DNA from: Archilochus colubris
Lineage: Eukaryota > Chordata > Aves > Apodiformes > Trochilidae
Direction: 5' to 3'
NCBI GenBank assembly: GCA_023079485.1
Contig: CM041083.1
Coordinates: forward strand, 157,297,052-157,361,051
DNA: 64,000 bases
Under the pieces are notes generated by a model. The model was not told the origin of the DNA. It did not search any database and saw only the letters and a list, made by a program, of their open reading frames with translations. Both the position numbers and the translations under genes were made by a program. Positions within the stretch are counted from its first letter, which is position 1; every line of letters begins with the position of its first letter. Shown here piece by piece: positions 1-13,803 of the stretch.

Positions 1-3000
1 AGATACTATGCAATGCAACTAGGGGACAAGGGAAATAAAAGTTTTCCTGCAGATTAAACTCTCTGCCTACAAGTTATTTCAAGAAAGCCAGGCACTCTCA
101 AATTGGGGAAAAACTAGTTTTAAGTTTTCTTCTGACCTAAGTGAAAAAAAAATCAGCTTTATCAGAATCAGGAAAATGCTTCACCTTTCACATCATAAAA
201 TTCTCTTGTATCTCCTGAACATAAAGTTTTCTACAACGGTATTTTTACCTAACCAAGCTCCCAGCTGCAGAGCTAACACAGTTACCCAACATCTCTCCAT
301 AGCACAGTCAAGATTTTAACCCACAGACTGATCAGATGTTGGAGGCTCAGTCTCCTGGCTCACAGAAACTGCACTAGTACAAATCCATATGATTTCAGAG
401 CTGAAGTCAAGAAACACCTAGGAGCACTCTGTTACCTGAAGAGAGAGATACAGATCCAGAGAAGCAGCAAGTCTCCTCAGCATGATTTTGTCAGCTCAGG
501 GAACCCTTTTTTTTATATACATTGCACATATCATTGGCACACAGAGGCACAGGGCACTCAGCAGAGAAAAAAAAATCATGAAGGGCTTTGATTATACATT
601 TTCCATTTTTGTCTTTAAGACCTTTGGAAAAAGGCTGTGTCTTGTATGCATAAAAATTTCTTCCAGTAAATAAAAGATGCGGTCAAGTTGCTTTCAGCTT
701 AAAATTTGGGGAGAATATTTTTGATGAATAAAGCAACTGTATTCGTTCCCAGTCTCTTCTCATCCCCCCAGTCTCATAATTCTTTCTTGCTTTTGATTTT
801 GCCAATGCAGAAGGGGGAGAAATAGAAAATAAAATAAAATACAAAATTTGCTTGTAACTGAACAGCTGAAGCTCTTGTATAACACTTTCGTTTTAAAAGA
901 ATGCTATGTTTGGTTTTGTTTCAGCTAGACAAAGAAAAATAATTTCAAACACTGACCCTTTGTGAAACTCAGCTGTTTGCATTACCATGAAGGATTTACA
1001 ACTCTTTCAGTTCAGCTGTTCTGCTTATATGTCAGTTTTAACTGATTGTAGGGGAATGAGCAAAGTGACCCTTCCCACTCATCTTGCTCAAACAAAGCAA
1101 ACTTTATGTTCATGTGTAAGTCATAACTCAGTGAAATCTCTTGATGACTTACATGCTGGTGGCTTCTGAGAAACAAAGGCTCCAGGATTTCATCACTTAT
1201 GTGATCTTATTGGCTAAAATATATTTTTTCAGTAATTTAGATTCTCTTCTGTGCAGAGTTGGTTTAGAACTCAGGACTTCTGTAGCAGAGTGCCTCCTCA
1301 CTCTTCAGTCCTTCAGGTGCTAATAACTATGGCAAAAGAAGGGCTAAATCAGACAGGTGGAAAACAGAAAAGCTTAAAAAGTCACTTATCAGAAACTCAC
1401 AGTATTTCCTAAGGAAGAAGAATTCACAAAAAACCCCTCTTCACTCTTTAGAAATTATCATTCCACTACAAAACCTTCAAGGTCTTCCGAATCTCAACAT
1501 CTAGACCAAAATTTCCTGCTGTAGATGTCAGCACTCTGGTAAATTTCTTTATTCCCACTAGCAAAAGTATCACCTTAGCTCTTTTCTCACCAGAATCCTG
1601 CATGCTGTGTTATCAGACTAGACAAATGTAACTTGGGTTTACAGCTTCTCCCCTCTTCCTCTTTCATGATCCCATGGGCAAGATCTTCGTCCTTTATTTC
1701 TGTATGGTTGACCTTTTGCATTTAACTGTGTCTGCTCACTAATCCACAAGTTTTCTGGAATACAGTATCAGAGAGTAATTCCAGGGTCTGACAGTTGGCA
1801 GAGTGGAGTTCAGGACTTTTCTCTAAAAGCAGGACTCAGACTGCCCAGAGAAACAATTTCTCATCCAAGCGGTCTGCGACAGAGCTGGACTTCTTAAGTT
1901 ACTTTCTCCTTTTCCAAGTGGAGCTCTTGCTTTGAAACTACTTTATAAATGGAGTAATAAGAGCAACAAGAAGTGATATTAGATTACCACTAGATAGTCT
2001 CTCTTCTCATATGGATTTAAGTCTGTTATTCTCAGTGTATTTAATTTAGGACAAATTCTAATTAAAACACTAGATCGGGCATTGCATTTCTCTGCTTTTA
2101 CATGAGGAATCTTGTTTGCTTGCACTCTGTGGTATACATACAAATGTTAAACTACTCACTGTCAATATTTTATAGAAATCTGCAGTTATTAAAAAAAAAC
2201 AGACAATAATGAGGTTTTGTGATTGTGTTGCACACAAAACACAACAAAATAACGTAAGTCAAGTCGATGGCTCTTCTCTCTGTTTAAGGATGCTAAGATA
2301 GGAAAGATGAGTGTTACCTGCATATTAATTACCTGCCTATGTAGCCATCTGAGTGACAGCCCATCAAAAGCAATGGTTTCTGCATCCACAGTCTTCTAGT
2401 GGTATCAGAGGGAAAAGGCACTCAAGTGGCTACCCTGAGGACCCTGAGCCACCCAGATCTTCCCTGTCACCTTTCTCTTTAGTCAGTTCCCTGGATGTCT
2501 TTAGTCATGAGGGACAATTATCCACATCTCATCTCAGATAACAGTAAAGCATAATAGAATTCCTAGAGTTTAACTTATGAAGGCCTTCAAAGAGGAACCA
2601 TGGATTGAAAGTTGTTCAAATCATTTTTTGCACTTACTAAAGCAAAAAACTCTTTTAATACCTTAAACAATATTAGGGATTTTTTTTTTCATAAAAGTGA
2701 CATTTATTATGAATGTTTCTTGAGTATACATTGCTGCGTTTTATTTTTGTAAAACAAAATATCAGGATTTGCTTCACATTTATTATTAATGCAAGATACA
2801 CGAATCTCTCTTAAAATTGTTGTATCAGGTGATATTTGCAGGTGCAATTGTTTTGTTTAGCAGATGCTATTTCAAGACAGTGAGGAGAGGGATAATGTTT
2901 CTCTCACAGTCCACAGGATGGTATCTCAACAGGGAGTTAGACAAACCCCTATATTTCATCATAAATGCTCATCTATAGATTCTGTTCCGTGGTGCCCTGC

Positions 3001-6000
3001 CTCCAGTGCCACAAAACTGCCTTCACTCATATTCTTACTTCTGGTTTTGTGCTTTTCTATATGCAAACAGCACACTGTCCACATTCCCATTATGGGAATG
3101 TCTGAGGAGAATAGTCTATACTTGCAGTCAGAGGTCAGAAAATGCACTGGAGTGTGCTTTTGGACCTTGGATATATGCACTGCTGGTGCTGCTATAGCAT
3201 ATCTGGAAAGAAAGGGAGCCTTGTGGGGCTGAGATGCCTGTGGAATGCTGAAGTGCTGGAGCCTTCAGAAAAATTTGTCTAAAGAAATGTATGAAACCAG
3301 GAGACTTCCACTGAATAAAACACCCTCACAGGGATATACACTTTCAAAAAGTGGCCCACAGTAAAGGTAACATTTGGGAAGCAAGGCCAGGGAATTTTAA
3401 TTGCCAGTGTCTTGCTCAATGCATTAGGAAATGTGTTTGGACATCTTTATAATTATCCTTTTTTTCTTTTAGTTATCTGCATTTGGTTTGGGGGTCGTTT
3501 TAATTTCTACAAGACATTAACCTAGTTGTACCTGGCACAGGAATTTGAGCTTCAACCACTTTAAGTTAGTAGTAATGGTCCTGCTTGGAAGATCATGAGG
3601 GCTTCTCCAGTATCTCATTGGAAAGGTCCAGAAACCTCACCCTTACATTAGCACCTAGAAGTACGTATTCTTCACATGCATAAATTGACAAAAATTGGCA
3701 CTTCCAGGGGATCATTCAGCTCTCAAGCTGCATGTCTCTGCACTTACCATACTCCTAACCCGGGTGTTCTACTGGAAAGGTCACAGGTAGTTGAGTTGAA
3801 TCAGAATCAAACAACAGCTCTGATGCTGTTTGAAAGATATAAGAAGATACATATAAGAAGAGCTCGGTATGAAAGAGAACATCTGAAGAAATCAATAGTT
3901 ATTATGTGAGGCACAGAGACAATAGAATATAGTTCTTTTGGTTTTATTGCTTGGTTGTTCATAGGAGATACAGGTGTATTATGTACAGCTTTAAAGAATT
4001 CTTTCTTAAGGGTGAATATCTGTTAGTATGTTTTGGCAGATATGTCCTGCCTTTTGAGTCTTAAGAAAAAAGATTTTTTTAAGTCTAATGAAGGCAAACT
4101 ATTTATGCTTATATGTTGATTATTGTTATATCTCAACATATATTTACACCATTAGATTTTTGCTGTGTTTCAAAACACTAGCAATGGGAGCTAGCATTTA
4201 ATCCCAGTGTTAGAAAAGCTAAAAAAATAAATCACACAATAAGTTTCTGCTTATCTTTTCTTAGCTTGAACAGGAAATCTAACAAGATCTGGAATTTAAA
4301 GCAAAATAAAAAAGACTGAGATGGCATTATACATGTTCAATAGAGGTAAAGACTGATGTGAAAGCTGCCATAAATACCCATTCATGAAATCCTCCTCTAA
4401 GGTCAGAGACAACACAGTCTGTCATGTTATGAAAGAGAAGTTAAGTATCCCTCCTGATGGGTCAGACATTGAACAGATGACAGGGATTCATAAGAAGAAG
4501 ATATAAAACTCATTTAAATCAGTGGGTTCTTCACCTCTATCTGAACAGCAGGATCGAGAGGGCAGGGAAAAAAAAGGTATGTAATAATACAGAGAGAATT
4601 TTTCAAGGAAAGTCAGTGTTAGAATATTCCAACCATCTGCTACTAGCTGCTAATTCTAAAAGGGACTTTTAAACTGAAATATCTATGTGAAAGTCTTCTG
4701 AAAGCCATGTTCAGACTGCAGTGGGTAGCCAGCTAATTTTCCATGTAATACTATCTGAGGTGTGGAGGATTCTGACATGATACAGAAGCACAAAAGACAG
4801 CACATGACCACAGTATTAGTTTCAGTGGGTTCAGTAGCATCTACAGACAACAAATTAAGTAATGAGCTCCAGCAGAAAAGTCCAGTCAAGATGCTTATGC
4901 TATTTCCCTATCTAAATATTTTATATATTAAAGTATCATTGGGACCCAAACAGCAACATTACAACTAGAAAGTGTGAGTCTCTGCTTAGTGCCTAGCACA
5001 CTTCATTGGCTGGAGTTTGGAGCACAGGAAGAGAGGAAAAGAGAATACTAAGCTGAAATGTTTATAAAATACATTCCTACCATGTATTCTCTGATTTTTG
5101 CCACCAAACCAAGTATGTAGCAGAGCCATGTAACCTTTTGGGTGTTCATAACAGCCTCTAAAGATTTCTTAGCACTATTCTGGGTGATAAATGCAAGAAA
5201 CACATTTTCTAATTAAAATAAGTGGGATAAATTAACATATAAGTCACTTTTACTTAATATTTGTGCTATCAATGCCATTAAGAGGTGCCTATAAATAACA
5301 ACAGGAATCAGAAAAGATTGCTTCCCTATCCCAGGACCTTTTAAAGTCAGTAGGCACAAAGTAGTAAGGAAAAAAAAATCCAGTAAAGAAAAAGTCTTCC
5401 ATAATTGACAAATTATATTAATCTAATGACAGAAGTTACAAAAAGAGGATGGAACAAACATAATGAAGACTTTACTTTTATAAGAGCTACAAACTTGCCT
5501 TTAATACTAAAGAATCTATGAAGACACTGTGCAGATCCATGGATATCTTCATGAGAAAAAGTTGAGAAACTACTTTTAAAATAGATCACAAAAAATACAG
5601 CAGTTTCTTTACTTTTGTTTTCTTTTTTTCAAAACATCTTAAAGATTCCTGAGGAACTGTTTCCACTGCTTGGGTCAGTTTGAGCAAAAAAAAAAAATTT
5701 AAGAGTTCTGAAGATGTTAATATAGGTGCTAAAATTTATTTTGTTCATTTCTAGAATAATCAATAACTAATTTTCATTCTAAACTAGGTCCTTCATGAGT
5801 CTTAAATAACCCGATGAAAGATCATTTACATCTCAATAACAACCCTTAGCAGTGTCACACCATTAAAATCCAAACTAAATCTCTAAAATGTAGCCTAGTG
5901 ATCAGCAAAGGACTTACTAGCTGGGTCAGGTCCTTGGGTGGGTCTGTGGTGAAATCTCCCTTGGGCAGTGGTGGGACAAGTGGTGAAAACCTTGCTTGTG

Positions 6001-9000
6001 TGTGGCTTTTAATCCAAAATATGAGCATGGCATCCCATAGGAATGATCCTACTATTTGGTGCTATAACGTTTTCTAAATTATACATTACACCCTCCTGTA
6101 AGAGATTTGTAATACCAAGGTGAACCAAGCATAACAAAACAAAACAACAGCAACAAAACCCCAGACATCAGAGTAATAGGCAGTAGAGAGCTTTAAAAAC
6201 AAACAAATAAATATGGCTTGGAAAGTTTACTTGGAACTTCACCTTCATTAAAATGCTTCTGTATAAGATGGCAATTAGCAGAAATTGAAAGTAAAAGTAT
6301 ATTAGCCTTATGTACTAGCTAGGAACAGAGAAACACATAACTATTTTAAGATGCATTTTTAACAATGCTTTTGTGATACCAACACACTTGCTGATGATAT
6401 TGAAATTTTTATGTTAATTAAACAACCCCTAACCACTCAGTACATCTTAGATATATACACTTTGTAATTACCTCCATTATTGAAATAGCTAGCTTGATTT
6501 ATCCGTGCCACAGTAACATTCTAGCTTCTGTTATTTTTGTCTTTAGAAAAACATAGGTCCCAGTGAGGGAATATAAAACTATTACTGTAAATTAAATATT
6601 AAAGCTAACTTATTTTTGCATAAGAACACTGTCAAACAATGGTGATAATTGTTCCTAAGAAATGAACTTTTTTCTTGCCTTTTTTGGAACACAAATTAAA
6701 ATCTAATTTTCAGTTCTTTTGTAAATTTCATATAGTTAGCATGAACAGTTTTACTGATGGCAGTAGCTTAACAGGGAGCTATTATAGTCTTAGCTTAGTG
6801 ATTAAGAAATACAACATTTGTTGAAGAGCTAGGCCTTTTAGTCTACAATGGATTATCACTTGATCCTTCCTTAAGCATTTTTATACAGGAGTGCATTATC
6901 CTTGGAGCCACCCTGGGCTCCATGCCTCATTAACCTGGGTGTTAGATAAATCAAAGGCAGCCTCAGAGACAAAGATAAGCAAACTGCAGGCCAGCAAGAC
7001 AATGATGTATGGATCCAGGAGGCTAATAGGAAAGTATTGACAGGAAAATGGTGTGCTTATCCTGCAATCACTGCATATTGCAATGAGAGCTCCCAAAAGC
7101 AGATGGGATACACTTCAGGGAATGCAGGAACAGGAGATTGTTAGGCAGAAATGGATCCTCACATCTTAAATTCTAACAAGAACTTTGTTTCTATGTGGCT
7201 GCATTTCAAGCACAGCAGAGATATCAGTAACCAGGCAATGGCAAATTATAAAAAGAAATTAATTCATCGTAGAGGTAAACATTATTATTATTTTAAGATT
7301 GCAATATAACCACCAAAGCTGAATTTCATGTATGTCAAATATTAAAACAAACACACTCTGCAGAGACAATTCACTGAACAACAATTTCGTCTGCTCAGGA
7401 AAGCATTCAGCACTAAGAAAACCCTAAAGAGCCTTCTGCAGAAAACAGTGTTTCAGCTCCTCATATATTTCTACTGAGGAAGGCAGCATGATCAACAAAA
7501 ATTCTTGCAAAACATTCTGTGATTTCCCCTTGGGCTTGTTCTCTCTTCGGTTCCAAGAGTAAGGTTTTCCAGAGTGTCTAAGTGATTTTGTAAGCCTTAA
7601 CTACAAATCACCTCTTGGGTCCAGTAAGTGGTCCACTTCCACTAGTTAGAAATGAAGAAAAGTGCTCCAAGTTCAGTCAGCCTGATGTTGGTTTTCTGGG
7701 CTCTCTTTTCCAAGAGTTGGCTGACCAGATTGATTTGAGAAAGCAGGGGGAGGTGTTGGTTTTTTGGAGGGTTTTTTGTGGTTTGCATGGGTTTTTTTAA
7801 GCACAGATTTTAAAATAATTAAGGAAAAAACTTGCATAAAATTTTGGGTGAATCTCAGTATGATCATAAAGATAGTGGAAAATAAAGCTGGAGTTGACAT
7901 GATTCATTCTCCCCCTTATTTATTTTTGTTGATTGTGCGCTTTTTATAGGACTTTTTCTCTTAAATATACATAACTAGTCTTTCAAAACAGCAGGTATTT
8001 TTTGATATCATTACATCATTTTATTGTCAAGTATTGCACTGTCTTTTTCTTTCTGTACTTGGAATATCAGCCCACTAGTTTTAAATTAATACTCATTTGC
8101 ACTCCACTGGTAGCAGGATCAAACTCCAAGCCCACATACTGAACAAAAATCATCTTCTTTTCCCCAATGTTGTGACTTACTGGGGACAAGGGACAGGAGG
8201 AAGAGCTTTCAGAAACATTCTGGTAACAGTAACCGGCCTAAAATTTTAATTAAGTTAAATCTGATACGCAAAATCTGAGGCTATTTTACATAGCCTGGCT
8301 TGATGAGTTGAACTTTTCAACTCCCAACACCAGCCAGTGCTCAAAAAATGAATGTGCAATGAAGGAAGGTGCTGTTTGCAGAGCTCCCATGTCCCTTGCT
8401 TCAGAAGCTTTAGGGGATATCCACAGGAAAGGGATCAAGTGATGATAGGAAGGGTTTCGTGGTGTCACAGTTGATGCAGATGAGCAGCATCCCAGAGGGA
8501 TGGGTTCTCTCTCTGCTTCTATCACAGAGATGAGAAGCATATATCAGACCATTTTTTTTTCCAATTCTCATCTTTTCAGTGGGTACCTTGAATAGAAGCA
8601 CAGTCCCTGTAGGTGAACTAGTGGAGTGATGGGGATCTCTGAGAGTAACTATCAGTTTCTTGTTTCAGGTTGCTCAACTCAACACGCCTGGGGCTTGATG
8701 CACTGAGATGCTTAACAAATGGAAATTTCAAAGGTGAGAAAATGATCCTGCCCCATTATCCCAGTAATCCCTCTATATACTATCAGTATAGGAGTATAAA
8801 TTCAAGTTAGCATTTCGCATTCCTCGGTGGATCCTCAAATTAATGAGAGCTTACATACTTTTTCTTTGAGATGTTACAAGATTTTCCCATCCTCTAATAT
8901 GCATTCTTTGTGTTTCTGCCCTCCTACAGTCCCACACCTAAAATCCCACCTAGCTCCATGGACCACTTCCTCCTTCTCATTCCTAATCCAAGATAAGGTG

Positions 9001-10859
9001 CTCCTTTCTCTTTTCATATTATCTTGGCATTACTAAGGAAAAAAGAAGAGAACAAATCTGAGCAAGCTTCTTTGTGTTTGCTACTAATGTTTGGATAGCA
9101 GCATGGACAGACAGGTAAAATGAAAAGGCTTTACTAAGAGGCTCAGGGAGCTCTGTGGAGAAAAACTGTCTGTGTGACTGCTGTATGCAGGTCATCACAG
9201 TGAGGATGAGGACCTAGAGCCCCTATAGACCGCTTCTAGGACCTGTAGAGAGACCTCAGTGCTGACCCCAAACATCAGTCCCAGCCCAGCAATGCTGTCA
9301 TGCCAAAAAAATTATTGCTAAACAAGTGAAAACTAAGAAACACATGGATTTATAATTTGGCTGAGTTTAGGGAGGTTTGAATATGAATGGTGAAAAAGTG
9401 TTATCTATAGTTTCAATAACATCTCTCTTTTCTAAGATGCTAGACCTTTTAAATGAAAGGTTGTACAAATACAATTCCTAGTGAAATGATATTTTTTATC
9501 ATCAAATTTAGTCCCAGAAATGCTGAACAATCTTTGCTGTTTGTTTTTGTTTGGTTGGGGTTTTTTTTAAAGCAATTTTGTTTCAGGCAAAAACACAGTA
9601 TATAAAATTACAGTCCAAATAGTCAAAGAAAGCAGAAGACTTAAAACCAGATGAAAGGAAGGTCTTGTAAGGGAAAATAGAACAGAAATTAACCTGTAAG
9701 CTCATGACAGCTCCACCTTAAACTCTTGTAAATAGTTTGCTTTGAAATTACTATGGAGCTTTTAAAATTTCTTTCTTTTTATTGGTTATTCTGAAATAAT
9801 GGCTAAAGAAAACAAAGGTGAATACAGAACTCTAAGCCACAACAGGAAAAAAAAGGACATAAGTAAACTATTCTGTAATTCTGAAGCTTTAAGGAATATC
9901 ATTCAAGTACTTTGGAATTTTTACTATTTCAGGTTATTTTTCCATCTGTTGTCTCATTCCTCTTTCTCTCCCACAGAAGAAATAACTGCTGGATGGGTGA
10001 TGTGCACCAAACCCTGTCAGTCTGGGAGTTTCTCTTCATATTTCAAAAACCTCTTTGCAATTTTCACCCAGAGGAATACCAGATCTGCCTTCTGCTATAT
10101 AGTGTAGCTGCCTTCTTCAGTCTGACAAAATGTTTTTTAGTGCCTTCTATGAAGTTTGGGCATTGCCAAATGGGACAACCCAAACCCTACAGAAATAAGA
10201 GTATTGCATATGCACTTATAGACACAGTAATAGTTATGACCAGATATTAAAGAATCTTGGTACACCAGAGCTTCTATTGCTTTTCTCTGAGACACTGGCT
10301 TCTGATTTGTTTTGGAAACTTGAGCAACATTAATTTAGTTGATTAATCAGAAGTTATGTTCTTTGGAAATTCTAGCCTCAATGTGGATTCTAGTTATACA
10401 CTTATGAAATTATAATTCTTGAGATTTGCATTAAAAATCATTATTATTCCAAGAATTAACATTATAAGAAAACAGAATTTCCTAAAATAGAGGTAATAAT
10501 ACTCTTATGTTAGGCAGAGCAGTACTATAAATGTCCTCCTCTGGAGAGACACGAAGATCATTTATCTGATTTAGATACATTTAGAAACCAAGATGACCTT
10601 CAAATTTACTTTAGATGTTAAGCAGAAACTCACTTTATCACATATGCTTTAGAAAATCTCCAGTCAAGCCTTTACAGTAGTGATCAAAATGCAAATCACA
10701 CCACTTTCAAAAGGCCATGCTTAATAAATTAAAACAGTCTTATTTACTCACTTGCTCATTTCTCAGTCAACACGAGTCAATTCCCTGACAGGTTTACTAA
10801 AATACCACTTAGTTTTTGCTATCATCCCTGACGAGTGCATTTTGTTGTTCAGAGGGTAA
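1..10859. other. Unique AT-rich sequence, no gene recognised
   Basis: No coding exon, RNA gene or young transposon was recognised in this stretch. Open frames here are at most about 120 codons, AT-rich in origin and without any domain I know, so they look like chance. Poly-A and poly-T runs are common. Two spots (about 1252-1305 and 1790-1825) faintly resemble the tail of ancient amniote MIR-type SINEs, at too low a level to call. A perfect 10+10 bp palindrome sits at 3081-3101. The sequence is consistent with a bird intron or intergenic region. Confidence 0.6.
3081..3101. repeat. Perfect short palindrome
   Basis: Two 10-bp arms, ACATTCCCAT and ATGGGAATGT, face each other across a single T. 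Arms of this length can occur by chance in 64 kb, but a one-base centre and no mismatches make it tight. Each arm holds a CATTCC core, which resembles the binding core of TEAD factors. A protein-binding role is inference only. Confidence 0.7.
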
Positions 10860-10882
10860 CTAGATATTTTTGCAGGGTCTAA

Positions 10883-11002
10883 TTATATATATATATATAT
10901 GTATGTAATATGTAAATATGCATATACCTGTAGTGTGTGCATACATATATGAATGCAAGTATGTGCATGTGTGTCTATATATATTCATGTATGTATATAA
11001 AT
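10883..11002. repeat. Degenerate AT / TATG microsatellite
   Basis: About nine perfect TA units start the tract. They pass into a mixed run of TATG, TGTG and CATA units for roughly 100 bp. The mixture suggests an old dinucleotide repeat decayed by point mutation and partly re-expanded. The minus-strand frame through it translates as a Tyr/Ile/His-rich low-complexity string and is not a gene. Confidence 0.8.
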
Positions 11003-11179
11003 TTGTGACACTAATTTCCAATATGAACAGGGCATTCTGAACCCTTGGAAACCAAAATAATAAGAAAACAACGTTAAAAACTAAACAAACCAAAATAAAA
11101 TAAGCACAGCCAGAGCACTGTGCATTTTCCAACTGCCTCCTCGTTTTTTGATTTGTTTGTACAGCTTTATCAGGTCTCC

Positions 11180-11620
11180 TACATGATCCCCAGGCTTGAT
11201 TAATCAGGCTTGATTAATGCCTGATCCAAGCATCAGGAGGGGCAGTGGCAGGCAGGTCGTTGCTCAGCAGAGCTGCGGATGCTCTGCTGCTCGTGGCGCC
11301 TTTAACAGGACCGAGGGGCTCTGCCTGTTATCTGCCTGCCCCGGTGGCCCCCAGCTGTGCTTCCCGATGGCCTGATGGACTGGCTGGTGTACCTGGGGAC
11401 GCTGGCAGGGTGCATCCATTACTCATTTGTGACAATAACCAATCGAGGAAGATGTAGAACTCAATTCCGGCAGAAAGCCCTATAATGTTGGAGTCAGGAG
11501 GTTATCGCTCTGGGACTTGCACCTTGCTCCTTACCCCTCTTATCGAGAGCTTTACAGCCTCTGCTGGAGCAGCATCTTGTAAAGCTGAGGGCTGCAGATC
11601 TGGGGCCCAGATTAGCATGC
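11180..11620. promoter_or_regulatory. GC- and CpG-enriched patch, candidate regulatory element
   Basis: This stretch is clearly richer in G+C than its surroundings. I count about a dozen CpG dinucleotides between roughly 11250 and 11550, in a window where CpG is otherwise rare. It opens with a perfect 14-bp tandem duplication (11191-11218), each copy containing TGATTAAT, a homeodomain-type core. It also holds GATAA cores (read on the minus strand) at 11167-11172, 11328-11333, 11502-11507 and 11540-11545, a CAGCTG E-box near 11353 and a CCAAT near 11440. A 70-codon plus-strand frame (11245-11457) has no recognisable domain. An enhancer, an orphan CpG island or a promoter of a non-coding RNA would all fit. 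This is inferred from composition and motifs alone. Confidence 0.35.
11191..11218. repeat. Perfect 14-bp tandem duplication with TGATTAAT cores
   Basis: The unit CAGGCTTGATTAAT occurs twice head to tail with no mismatch and no spacer. Each unit contains a TAAT homeodomain core in the same orientation. The second copy runs into GCCTG, which partly mirrors the CAGGC start of the unit. Confidence 0.95.
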
Positions 11621-11660
11621 ATCTTCCTAAATGCTACAACATTTAATTAAAAAGTAGGTT

Positions 11661-13803
11661 TTAGTCAAATTGTTGCTGGCCAAGAAGGTGCTTTTAGTAA
11701 ACGGGAGGCAAAAGCTAAAGGGTTTTGCCAAACAATTTGAATCTAAGAGCTGTAGAAAATGACATGTTTCTCCCTATTCTCGTGGTGGAACTTTATACAA
11801 GGGACTGGCAACATCCCAAATCCAGTCCATGATGCCTGCTAATATAGGTGAGAATCTGTAATTAAGGACAGCATAAAGACAGTAGCACTTGAAAAATGAC
11901 AGGGGCCACAGCTTTTGATAAAGTGCAGATGTTGTTTGATGACTCTCCGTGGTTTGAGTAAGACACTGTCTTTTATAGAGCACTTAAAATAATAAAATAA
12001 TAATAATAATAAAATAATTAAAACATCAGGAAAGATCATTAGGATATGAGCAGTGTAAGCAATGGAAAACTCACTTGATGACTTCAAACATTTTCTCTAA
12101 CAATCTCAATCCTAGGCAGAGCCGGGTAGACTTTTTAGGTACCTAACTTTGAAACAACTCAAACTTCTGAAAGAACAGACAGAAATAGTACTCATTTATC
12201 ATTAATACCTTAAATTATATTCAGGAAGCTCATTTAATCAGTCATACAGACCACAGGTTGTGGCAGTATTTTAGCAAACTGGGCCTGAACTAGAAATGGA
12301 AAGAAATAGATTTTTTTAATAGTCTTATTGAAGATAGAAAGTACTGGGTTGTCTGTGTAAAAGAATTAATTACCAAAACACTGAAAGATAGTCACTATCT
12401 ACCTCACTAGAGCACAGAATAAGAATTTCATTTTATTCCTACAGATGAATATAATCCTATTTAATCACGTAGGGATAAATAATAAAAACAGAATTTAAAA
12501 TTAACTTGTAATAGTTTGTACACCTTAGAAAGCTTACAGCATATTTGAAATAGGGATAAACCAGGAGGTTTAATCACAGAATATTTAGAAATAAAACTGA
12601 CAATCAATTTTATGCATCTACCTCAATTTATATCTACTTATCTTCAACTGAGTACTTCATGATATATGATTAAGATTTTAGCATAGGGCATTTAAGTATG
12701 CTTTTCTCTAGATTTTTTCCAGTATTATTAACGTATTTTAACCCTTTTTCAGCATTCCCAATGTGGACTTTAGCAAATATTAATTATTCAACAACATCAA
12801 AAGCCCTGCAAATGTAGGATGAGAATAGTGATAGTTGTAAAGAACCTTCTACTTTACAACCTTAGAATAAAATCAGCCAGAGAAAAATTATACTGCATCA
12901 GAAGAATAAAATTAGAAGTAAGACTTACAGAAATAATCAAGCCAAGTGGAATAAGATAATCCTTGAGGTGCTGAGAAGCAAAGAGAAGGAGACAAATAAA
13001 TTAAAAACTGGAAATGAGCAGAGCTAAACAAGAGCTCTAAGTATTGAAAACCAGTATTTGCAAGAACAAAGAGAAGCTTACAAAAGGAGGAAAGATTAGA
13101 GAGGAGGTGATCACATGGTGATTAAGTGAACACTGCTACAGCTGGGCTGCTTTGAAAAAGCTTGAAGAGCCAAGGCACCATGATACTGAAACAGAAGAAA
13201 GAGAGGCAACACCTGCAACATGGATGACAACCAGAGTTGTTGGTTGGCTTCCTCTCTGAACAGGCCATACCAGCCAAAATAAAATACTGAGGGTCTGAAG
13301 AACCAGGACACATTTTTGGCAGGTTGTACTTAACTTAAAGAAAGAACACAGAAGAAGGCAATCAGACTTTCCTGTTCCTAGCTGAGAAATCAAATCCCAT
13401 TAGAAAACAGAAATGAGCATATCTAAAACAGATACAGTTTGGTTGAGTGTCTGGTATTACAACTGGAGAATATGAAAGAAGGGGCCAACCTCAGTCTTGT
13501 GAAAGAGAGGCACTTCTTCCTTAATCTCTTTTTTCTCTTAATCTTGTTTTGTGAAATGTTTAGGCATTCCAAATTTCAGGAAATTCTGAGTTACTGAAAA
13601 ACAACAGAGACTATATACAATAGGGTCTATACTGGAAACAACAGAGCCTATATACCATAAAACTGTAGGTGTCTGGATCACAGCTCAAGCACTGGTATTC
13701 TACAAATGTTGCACTTCATGCTATGGCCATTGTATGTGCCCACCAGTGAAATGCCTGGACATAATTCAAGGAACAGCATTGACCAGCAACTGCTCTCCTT
13801 AAT
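11661..13803. other. Unique sequence with a small AAT microsatellite
   Basis: No gene or transposon was recognised. A short AAT/AAAAT repeat lies at 11988-12020. Near 13602-13656 a short unit (AACAACAGAG followed by CTATATA) occurs twice with one difference, a small local duplication. The open frames between 13111 and 13393 overlap in several frames and have no visible domain. Confidence 0.55.

Noticed and set aside
2864..3232. 122-codon plus-strand frame with a hydrophobic stretch
   Set aside because: No domain, overlaps opposite-strand frame, composition as expected for local AT-rich DNA.
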